Position numbers and translations under genes: made by a program. From the NCBI GenBank assembly GCA_030849075.1, contig JASAOO010002875.1, positions 1-12,086 of the forward strand: a stretch of 12,086 nt of DNA. Direction: 5' to 3'. The first letter of the stretch is position 1; each line of letters opens with the position of its first letter. Shown here piece after piece: positions 1-11,030 of this stretch. This DNA is from Zelonia costaricensis. Its lineage: Eukaryota > Euglenozoa > Kinetoplastea > Trypanosomatida > Trypanosomatidae. The notes under the pieces were generated by a model, which was given only the letters and a program-made list of their open reading frames with translations, was not told where the DNA came from and did no database searches.

Positions 1-870
1 AGCACTGAGCATCATCCCCCACTCCTCGCCCCCCCCCCTTCCGTCCACCTTCCACCCAAGGACGAGCGGCGAAGACCCAACCCGTTCCCCGGCCCCCTCA
101 CACCCCTGCCGAACGCCGCGGCTTCACCCCTTTGCCACCCTTCCTCGACTGCACGTTTCCAGCCAGGACCGCAAACCACGGAAGAAGAAGGAAGTGAACG
201 CAGCATTCCACAGGTGTAGTGCGTGCGCTTGATCTCGGCCTCCCCCTCCCCCCGACGCATCAGCGCGCCATTTCTTCTTTTTGTTTTGCTATTGCTGTTG
301 TCGTTGCTGCTTTTCATTCTGGTCTGGTGTGCCGTGATTGCTCCTCCACCTCTTCGCCTCGCTCGTCTGTCGCCACCACAACCGCTCCTCCCCCCCTCCC
401 CTTCCCTCTACTCATCCACGTCTCTCGCCTCGTGCCCAGCGTCGAGGGAGCACTGTGGCTCCTGCTGCAACTGTCTTGTCCGCCCCCCTTTTTTTTTCTT
501 GTCTCTCCCCCCCCCCTCCATAGCAAAGACCTGCAGCGAACACGACGTGCGCTACTCGCGGCCACGCAATTCGAAGTCGCCTACCCCCTTCCGACTTCGC
601 TTTCCTCCGTTCTCCCTCACCTTCAAGCAGCTCAGCGCATCAGCAAGAGGAAAAGAGCACCAACCAAAGAAGGAACGTGGAGAAGCACGTATTTACCGTT
701 CTCCTCCGGGCTCTCTTGTTCACCTCCTGATTGCTCTTGCGCTTGAGTGCCTTCCTCACGTCCCTTTCAGCGCCGCTGTCAGAGTTTGTCCGTCTCCATC
801 GCGCGCTTGCTTCTGGTTTGATTTGTGTGTGTTGTTGTGCTTTGGCCCGTGAAGAGCTCAAGCAGACAAA

Positions 871-891
871 CACACACACACACACACACAC
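871..891. repeat. (CA)n microsatellite
   Basis: An uninterrupted run of about ten CA units. Such dinucleotide tracts are common in Leishmania non-coding DNA. On the transcript it could pair with the GT-rich tracts at 1590-1610, 1671-1687 and 2135-2153. Confidence 0.9.
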
Positions 892-928
892 CGCTAAAAG
901 AAAGGGAGAAGAACTTGTAAGCGATAAG

Positions 929-961
929 GTTCCGTTTCCTTCCCCCCCTCCCCCTCTGTAG
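929..961 (+). promoter_or_regulatory. Candidate spliced-leader trans-splice acceptor, AG at 960-961
   Basis: A polypyrimidine tract of nearly 30 bases (931-958, mostly C and T) ends in TGTAG. The first AG after a long pyrimidine tract is the usual acceptor for spliced-leader addition in trypanosomatids. Use of this site would give a leader of about 1.46 kb before the ATG at 2423, and that leader would contain no upstream AUG. It is one of several candidates, and the sequence alone cannot say which is used. Confidence 0.4.
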
Positions 962-1050
962 GAGCGTTTCTAAACGACACGTACCACGCGTACCTGCGCG
1001 AGCGATTGCGTCGGAGGCCCAGCGCCCTCCCCAGTGCGACGCACCCTCAC

Positions 1051-1172
1051 AAGTAACAGAACAGAGCTGAAGGAGAAACAGTAACAGAAAAGAAATAAAA
1101 GGACCAACGCAGAGTAAACACGAACAGTGAAGACACATTGAAGAACCACTAAATAGGGCGAAACAAAGAAGA
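1051..1172 (+). other. A-rich, purine-rich island in the upstream region
   Basis: About 120 bases switch from the surrounding pyrimidine-rich composition to roughly half A with very few T, as repeated AAC, GAA and AAA-type words. It follows the candidate acceptor at 960-961. It has no ATG and does not look coding. An unstructured A-rich segment would be expected of a mature leader (a helicase- or protein-binding stretch), but this role is inferred from composition only. Confidence 0.5.
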
Positions 1173-1312
1173 CCCTTCCCCCCTTCCCCTGCTCCTGCTG
1201 CTCCTGTTGACGCGGTACATCAACTTGCGGCGGTCTGCTGTTGTTTGTGCGCCGAATCAAACTGGCACGGCTGTTGTGCCCCCCCCCCCGCCCCGTCCCG
1301 TCTTTCCCTGAA

Positions 1313-1348
1313 CTCTCCTTTTCTTTTTTTTTTCTTCGTGGTTCGTAG
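1313..1348 (+). promoter_or_regulatory. Candidate trans-splice acceptor, AG at 1347-1348
   Basis: A strong C/T tract (1313-1337, including a long T run) is followed after ten bases by CGTAG, the first AG downstream. Use of it would give a leader of about 1.07 kb. Confidence 0.35.
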
Positions 1349-1350
1349 AC

Positions 1351-1700
1351 GTGTCTGCGCGCGTGTCTCTGAGGTGTGCCTGTGCGAACCTGTCCGCACT
1401 CGGAAGGTACTTCTCTTGGTGTTTGTGTGGTTTTTGTTTTTGTGTGTAGAGGTGTGTGAGACTGCGTTTGCTGCTGCTCTTGTGGTGGTTGTGGTGGTCG
1501 TGGCTGTTACTCTTGCGGGCTTTCCTGTTTTGTTTTTGCCGGCTTGCGCCCCTCTCTCGACCCGTGAGCGCATCTTTTCGGGGTTTCCTTGTGTGTGTGC
1601 GTGTGTGTGTCTGTTCTGTACTGCTGTGCCAGAATCAACGGGTAGTTGTGTGCGCTCGTAAGCGGGTTTTAGCGTGTGTGTGTGTTTGTGCGGTCTCGCC
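1351..1700 (+). repeat. T/G-rich segment with interrupted GT repeats
   Basis: The segment is dominated by GTGTGT words and GTGG/TGGT words (1470-1510), with GT runs at 1590-1610 and 1671-1687. Translation gives Val/Cys/Leu repeats, so no gene is supported. On RNA it is G/U-rich, unlike the C/U-rich flanks. Confidence 0.6.
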
Positions 1701-1742
1701 GGTCTTGTTGTACCTTCGTAGCCGCTCCCTCGCATCCTCGCA

Positions 1743-1771
1743 CCCCCCCCACCCCAGCCCACCCTGACCCC
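1743..1771 (-). other. Potential G-quadruplex on the minus strand (C-rich on plus)
   Basis: Read on the minus strand there are five runs of three or more G separated by loops of 3, 1, 2 and 1 bases. This satisfies the canonical G3+ quadruplex pattern with spare runs. The plus strand carries the matching C-runs, so the structure would form in DNA or an antisense RNA, not in the sense mRNA. Confidence 0.6.
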
Positions 1772-2134
1772 TCGGTCACGCACTTGGAGTGCCAGGCAAC
1801 TGGTTTGCTTCCCGTGCCGCGTCCCTCCTCCTCCGCACAACCGTGTCTCCACCTCCTCCTTTCTTTCCCTCGCCCACTCTCTCCCTTTTCCCTCACTTCA
1901 GATCTCGCATCTCGCAAACCTATTCGTCGCATCTTTACCCTCCCCTTCTCTTCCCTTCCGCCCTCTTGTCTGTTTCTTTCTTTACGTTTTCCTTTTCTTT
2001 TCTTTCACGTCCTCCTTCGTCGGGTGCCTCGCTTAGTTCTTCAGCAGACGCACAGACACGCAGGGATACACAGGCACAGACATCAGAGCACTTGCACCAA
2101 CTACGTTTGTCAAGGAACTCCGTGTCTCTGTTCC

Positions 2135-2153
2135 GTGTGTGTGTGTGTGTGTG
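2135..2153. repeat. (GT)n microsatellite
   Basis: An uninterrupted run of about nine GT units in the proximal upstream region, roughly 270 bases before the start codon. Confidence 0.9.
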
Positions 2154-2228
2154 CGTTGAGTTCTAGACCGCGCCGTCCCCCCGCTTTGATTTTTGCGTGT
2201 GCTTGTGTGTTGGCGCGTGTGTTTCGAT

Positions 2229-2299
2229 CCTTCCTTTTTTTTTTTGCTCAATTCTCTTTCGCCTTTTTCCCTCTCCACTGCCGGCCGCGCCCTTCGCAG
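2229..2299 (+). promoter_or_regulatory. Candidate trans-splice acceptor, AG at 2298-2299
   Basis: A strong T-rich tract (2229-2245) is followed by a further C/T-rich stretch to about 2278. The first AG downstream is in CGCAG at 2298-2299. Use of it would give a short leader of about 123 bases, a more typical length for Leishmania than the distal options. Confidence 0.4.
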
Positions 2300-2350
2300 C
2301 GTGCACGGCAAGCCCAAACCAGTGAGGACGCGCACGCCGTAGATACGGCT

Positions 2351-2392
2351 TCCGCTTCCCCCTCACTCCCCTCCCCCCCTTTCCTCACTTAG
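2351..2392 (+). promoter_or_regulatory. Candidate trans-splice acceptor, AG at 2391-2392, with in-frame stop
   Basis: A nearly pure C/T tract of 40 bases runs into TTAG at 2389-2392, leaving a leader of only about 30 bases. The TAG at 2390-2392 is also in frame with the coding sequence and closes the frame upstream, so the ATG at 2423 is the first possible methionine. The start context is good: A at -3 and G at +4. Confidence 0.4.
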
Positions 2393-2422
2393 AGTACAGG
2401 CCAAGAGGAGAAGACCGGCAAC

Positions 2423-6675
<4,253 letters not shown>

Positions 6676-6676
6676 T

Positions 6677-6800
6677 ACACACACACAGACACACGCACAC
6701 GCAGAGAGCTTGGCCCGTCGTGCGATGTGCGACGGTGTGTGTGAGCGTGTGTGAATGTGTGCTGTTGCTTGTTGTCGTTTGTGTGTGTCTGTGTGTGTGT
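6677..6800 (+). repeat. Inverted CA/GT repeat able to form a long hairpin just after the stop codon
   Basis: Bases 6677-6694 are a perfect 18-base inverted match to 6783-6800. The match includes the interrupting G (6688) paired with C (6789), so the pairing is in a fixed register and not just slippage of repeats. Allowing G-U pairs it extends to about 6675-6697 with 6780-6802. The loop is about 88 bases and contains a second hairpin. The stem would start at the stop codon of the mRNA. Confidence 0.7.
6715..6735 (+). other. Small GC-rich hairpin inside the loop
   Basis: Bases 6715-6723 pair with 6727-6735 (seven Watson-Crick pairs and two G-U) around a GAT triloop. It lies inside the larger CA/GT stem, giving a nested stem-loop. 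Pairing is read directly; any function is unknown. Confidence 0.5.
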
Positions 6801-7434
6801 GTGTGTTTGTGTTGTTGTTGTCCTGCGCCTCGGTAAAACTTTGCCCGGTCGGAGGTGGTGAAGCAGTCACTTCTGCTGCTGTTCCCCCCCCCCCTCTCGC
6901 CTTTTATGTTGAGGGGGGAACAGCCACAATGCAGCTCCAGCTCCTTTACACAATCTCTCTTTCTCTGAATGTCTCGGCGTGCCTTTCTCGCGGCACCGTT
7001 CACTCCGTCCTTGCTCTGTTCTGCCTTTCTCTTCTTTCCTGTCTTTCTCTTTCCCCTGTTCTCGGGCGTCGCCAAACTCCTTTCGCGTCTGTCTACCGTG
7101 CGTTCTTTGTACGCGGGTGTGTGTGGTGGGGGCGTCAGAGGGTGTCTGGATGTGGGCTCTGGTCCGCAGCTTTGCTTTCTCTTTTGGGGGGCCTTCGTGC
7201 TGCTCTGTTTTCACTTTTGTTTCTTCCAAACCTCCGGGGACGCGGGTTCAGCGGCTACCGATTGAACCAATAAGCTCTGGGACGAGGGGGCGGCGGTCTT
7301 GGGGAGGGCACTGTTTCGTGTTGCGGGTGCGGCGCTGCCGCGACGATGCGGTTCACCTCCCTCTCTTTCCTTACCTTCTCCTCGAACTGATCGGCTCCCT
7401 CTCCTTCCCCGTCCTCGTGCTCTGGAGAGCGCAC

Positions 7435-7446
7435 GGGGGGGGGGGG
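7435..7446 (+). repeat. Run of twelve G
   Basis: A G12 homopolymer on the plus strand, unusual here because long homopolymers on this strand are otherwise C, T or A. Its length may be inaccurate in the assembly. Confidence 0.85.
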
Positions 7447-8528
7447 AGGCTGCCTGATGATCGTACGAAGTAGAGGCGGGAGGGAACGCACACACACACA
7501 AAACCAGGTTGTCAATAGGACAAGTTGAGGGAGCCTGAGAAGACGCGTGGCCGCGCAGACGCGCCCACCCTCAAACACACGCACCAACACACACACGTGG
7601 TACGTAGACAGACATCTGGTCTGCACTAGAGTCTTCTCACCCCCCCCCCTTCGCACGCCTTGCCCACCCACCCCTCTCCATGTGAGCCGGTAGTACCTTC
7701 TCATTTCCTTCTTTTCTTCGCTGGTCGGTTTTTCTTGCCTCCTATATCTGCGCCCCGCGACCTTCCCTTCTGTGTCTGTCTCTCTCTCTTTCCTTCTTCG
7801 CTTTCTACACCTGCCTCACTTGCCCATCGGACTTTTCCTCTCTTCTCGTTTTTTCTTTTTGTTTGTTTGTTTTGTTCCGGCTGCCTTCCTGGTGTTTTTG
7901 CTCCTGAACTCTACGCGCGTCTCCTCTCCCTTGTTGTTTTTCTTTTCCTTTTGAAGGGAGGGAGGAGGGGGGTAGTGTGCACGTTTCGTGATCACGCGAC
8001 CCACCCGTCCCTATCCCCCGGTCTTCCCTACTGCCCCCCCCTTTCCCATCGCTCGTGCGTTGCGTCTGTGCGACGGCCACTCGATGGGATGCGGTCTCCG
8101 TGTGCGTCCTCGAATCCCCACTCCTCCCTCTTCTTTTCTCTCTCCCTCCACGAGTGCTCTCACTCGCTTCTCCATGTGGGCATTGGGCGCTCGGTCTGTT
8201 GTGTGTGTGCCTCCACCCACCCCCCACCCCCCAGCGTTCGCTGTCGTGCGCCTCCTTTGCTTCGCCCTGCCGTGAAGGTCTGCCTTGTCGCAGCTGAACT
8301 GTTGACTTCCTTCTTTCTTTTTTTTCACCTCTGTGGCTTTGCCTTTTTTTTTCCTGTTTGAGTTTCCTGTGCGTGGTCGCATGTCTCGCTCCGGTACACG
8401 TCGGTGGGGTAAAGGCGCTTTCTCTGGCGTGCCACGTCCCCACTTCCCTCCCACACCCCTAACCCGCCACCCCCTCCGCTCCTTCCCACGTCGTCTATGT
8501 CACACTCACCCGCCTTCGTTGTTGATTT

Positions 8529-8573
8529 CCTTTCTTTCCTGTCAACTCGCTTTTTTTTCTGCCTTTTTCGTAG
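8529..8573 (+). promoter_or_regulatory. Candidate trans-splice acceptor in the 3' flank, AG at 8572-8573
   Basis: A T-rich pyrimidine tract ends in TTTTTCGTAG. It is as good as the upstream candidates, but no convincing coding sequence follows within the window. It would mark either an unused site, a non-coding transcript, or a poly(A)-site-directing signal for the large gene. Confidence 0.3.
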
Positions 8574-9631
8574 CTGACGCCTCCCTTAGCTCCCGTTCCT
8601 TTACGTTTTAACGCCGCGCGCCCCCCCCCCTCCCCCTCTCTCTCTCATTGCCCTCGCTTCACCTCGGCCAGAGTCCACCCCGCCCTCCAGCGACACACAC
8701 CCTCCTCTCCCCCCGCCAACGTCCACCTCACCTTCTTCCTCGTACTCGCCCACCTTGACGGTGACGCACGTGTTCTGCGCTTTCGCGTTGCAGCGGTGCT
8801 TGCAGGTTAGCCTAAGCAACCTGTACTTGACACTCCCTCTCCTTTCGCCGCCTCTCTTTCGGGTTTCTTTTCTTCTCTTTCGCCCCTCCGACCGACTCGC
8901 CTTCTCTCCTCTCTTGTGCGTTCGCCTCCTCCTCGCAGAGCTCCCCTTTCGCTCTCCTCCCCCCTCCCACCGGGAACCGAAAAACCTGTGAGGCCGTTTG
9001 CTTCACGTCGCCGCATATCCTCCGCTTCTGCGCCCTTCTCCACCTCGACTCTCGAGGGCTCATCTGCTGTGGGAAACAAACAAGGAAGGCAAAAAAAAAA
9101 AGAAGAGTGCGCAGCGGTTTGAGAACTGCGGTCCGCCTCTCCTTTCCCCCCTTTTATGTGGCTCGTTCTGGGAATGCACGTGTGCAACAAGACTCACCTT
9201 TGCTGGTGTGTCGTCTCTTGTGGTTTTGGCGTAAGTGCTTGCGAGCGAGCGGGCCGTCCAGCTCCTCTAACTGCCACCGCCCGTTTCTTCCTGTGTTCAG
9301 GTCTCAGTTTTTCTTCGTCCTGATCTCTCCCTCTTTGACTTTCCTTCCTCGTTTGTTCTTACGTTTACCTTGAGTTCCTTTTTCCCCCTTTTTTGCGTCC
9401 TTGCTTTCCACTCTCAGCCCACCTCTGTTTCCCCTTTCCCCCTCCTGTTCCGTCGTCGTCGCCGTCACCCTCCTGACCGTGCCTGTGTCTCTGACGTGCT
9501 TTCTACGCCACCTTCACTGCGTTCTCCTCTCGTCCTCGCTTGTTTTTTTTTTGTTTTTTTTTCTGTTTTTGTGTGTGTTTCGCATTTCCACTGCCTTTCT
9601 CGCTCGTCACACTCCCCCTCCCCCTCCCACC

Positions 9632-9655
9632 TCTGTCTGTCTGTCTGTCTGTCTC
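9632..9655. repeat. (TCTG)n tetranucleotide microsatellite
   Basis: Five perfect TCTG units and a sixth with one mismatch (TCTC), in T-rich non-coding sequence. Confidence 0.85.
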
Positions 9656-10620
9656 GTTTTTTTTTTTCTCTTGCCGCCCCACTGTTGTTGTCGCCCATCG
9701 CCTCGCATCCCTTTCCTCGTTAGTGTTTGCTTGCTGATTGCTTGGCTTCCATTTCATGCTTGCCAACCCCCTCCCCCTCCCCCAGCTCGCCCCCTCCTCC
9801 TGCCGCTGCTAGGGCCCCCCCCTTGGCGCCCTTGCAGCGTCGCAGTGAAGGAGAACGAGATCAGGGTCGATTGAGGTGCGCTTGCCTTCAGCGCTGCGCA
9901 CACGCAGCGGCGATCTGTTTTCTTCTCTTTTTTTCCTCCTGTGCATTTCGTGTTGTCGGCATTGCTTGAATACCTTCGCATGACTTGTTCCCCACCCACC
10001 CCCTATATGCACCCGAGACTCCACTTCGACACGCCCCGCTCCCTTCTGCGACGACGCAGGAGGATGAAAAAAAAAAAAGGTGGGAAAGAGAAGAACGCAC
10101 TACGTGGTCTTGACTGGCACGTCCTTCCCCCGCCGAAGTGTGTCCACCTCCGCCACTTCCACGCCGCTCCCTTCTCCCTCTCTCTCTCTGTCGACCCCAC
10201 CGCACACGCAATAGTTAAATTCTCTCTGCACGCACGCGCCCTGCCACCGAAAAAAGGGGCGCGAACCGGCATGAGTTATCGTAGAGGTCTGTGCAGGCGT
10301 TTCTGGGTCGTTGGTCCGCGGCGAGGCACCTCTTCTGTTGCTGAGTTTCTTTTTTTTTTTTCCTTTTCTGCCTTGCTTTCTTCTCTCACTCCTCCTCTTC
10401 CTCTCCCTCCTCCGCTCCCTTCTCTGTTCTTGTCGGAGCCCCAACAGCGACGCTGCTGCGGTGTGGGACGAGAGAGGACGTGATGCCGCAGGCTGGATTT
10501 TCCTGCAACATGGACGCCGTGGAGCGAGTGCGTAGATGAGCTGGACAAGTCGCACATCGAACGAGGCCTCCAACGTGTGCTTTTTTTTTCTTTGGCCTCG
10601 CATGCTATTTCACGTGGGGT

Positions 10621-10715
10621 GAGCTCAACCCACACACATATATACACATACACACACTCATACGGGAAACCACAAACCGCAGATACACACACACACCCAA
10701 ACACCGAACAGGAAA
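10621..10715. repeat. CA/TA-rich repeat segment
   Basis: An interrupted series of CACACA, TATATA and ACACAT words that leads into the purine-rich segment. Part of it (10642-10657) is a perfect 16-base inverted match to the GT-rich tract at 11345-11360. Confidence 0.7.
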
Positions 10716-11020
10716 TAACTTTAAAAAATGAGAATTGACTGAGCAGGAGAGAGAGTCAGAGAGAGAGAGTGCCATAAATGGGACGGCTGGGCTTTGCCAT
10801 AGCGAGTGAGGTGGGCCGTCAACGGCGATGAGGCCCGCGGTGAGTGCGCGGCAGGCGAGTTGGGGATCGGTGAAGAGGACGACCAGACTGTCAAGACTTG
10901 GTGTAAGGTGTCTGATGCGAGTTTAGTGTGGATGGAGATGGTGAGGATAGAGAGACGGGGGGGGGGAGCGGGTGGAAAGGCCGTCGGCGACGACGCACGA
11001 TCGGGGAGAACACACAAATA
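10716..11020. other. Purine-rich segment of reversed strand composition
   Basis: For about 300 bases the plus strand is purine-rich (GAGAGA words at 10747-10770, G runs at 10957-10966), while both flanks are pyrimidine-rich. Read on the minus strand it looks like ordinary Leishmania-type UTR sequence, with C/T runs and few purine runs. Small open frames exist on both strands (10806-11021 plus, 10721-11017 minus), but neither has a recognisable protein pattern. It may be a reversed insertion or a degenerate SIDER-type retroposon in antisense; I could not identify the SIDER signature by eye. Confidence 0.4.
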
Positions 11021-11030
11021 GGTATCTCTC

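Larger units (their letters stand above)
1..2422 (+). promoter_or_regulatory. Upstream non-coding region, probable long AUG-free mRNA leader
   Basis: No open frame here has coding character: the translations are Ser/Pro/Leu/Cys-rich readings of pyrimidine tracts and GT repeats. The plus strand contains no ATG from base 1 to 2422, although 37 AT dinucleotides are present by eye count, followed by C, T or A. The first ATG is the start codon of the downstream gene. The reverse complement of the same stretch has about 17 ATGs (CAT on the plus strand), and the 3' flank has about one plus-strand ATG per 125 bases. In trypanosomatids upstream AUGs are generally depleted from 5' UTRs, so I infer that most of this stretch is transcribed and retained as a leader. 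If so the leader is unusually long and its acceptor lies near or before the window start. The distal part could instead be the 3' UTR of an upstream gene or intergenic DNA. Confidence 0.55.
6676..7270 (+). other. Proximal 3' flank / probable 3' UTR start
   Basis: Non-coding sequence directly after the TAA. It begins with CA-type repeats, then GT-rich repeats to about 6820, then mixed C/T-rich sequence. The open frames (for example 6755-7273) read as Cys/Val/Leu-rich artefacts. It should lie in the 3' UTR of the large gene, because trypanosomatid poly(A) sites are set by the next downstream splice acceptor rather than by a local signal. Confidence 0.6.
7271..10620 (+). other. Long pyrimidine-rich non-coding stretch
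   Basis: About 3.3 kb dominated by C/T runs, poly-T (9541-9572), poly-C (7640-7649) and short purine patches. Open frames such as 7660-8361 are Phe/Leu/Ser/Pro/Cys-rich with no domain-like pattern and T-rich third positions unlike the real gene, so I call none. No tRNA, rRNA or convincing small RNA was seen. It probably combines 3' UTR, spacer and processing signals. Confidence 0.6.

Noticed and set aside
1676..2392. 238-residue open frame upstream on the plus strand
   Set aside because: It has no ATG start, reads a pyrimidine and GT-repeat region as Ser/Pro/Leu/Cys/Val, and has none of the GC-rich third-position bias of the real gene.
7240..7270. GGTTCAGC-like sequence resembling a tRNA B box
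   Set aside because: There is no matching A box or cloverleaf around it.
7453..7538. Possible C/D box snoRNA (CTGATGA at 7453, CTGA at 7535)
   Set aside because: The C box lacks the starting purine and I find no terminal stem outside the boxes; the complementary GGCT/AGCC lies on the wrong side of the D box.
7660..8361. 233-residue open frame with apparent hydrophobic segments
   Set aside because: The hydrophobic runs come from poly-T and C/T tracts; no domain pattern is seen and the true ATG placement is poor.
9541..9572. Poly-T stretch as a pol III terminator
   Set aside because: No small RNA gene precedes it, and T-runs are common here as parts of pyrimidine tracts.
10721..11021. Small open frames on both strands in the purine-rich island
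   Set aside because: Neither the 71-residue plus product nor the 98-residue minus product has a recognisable pattern, and both overlap the same short segment.
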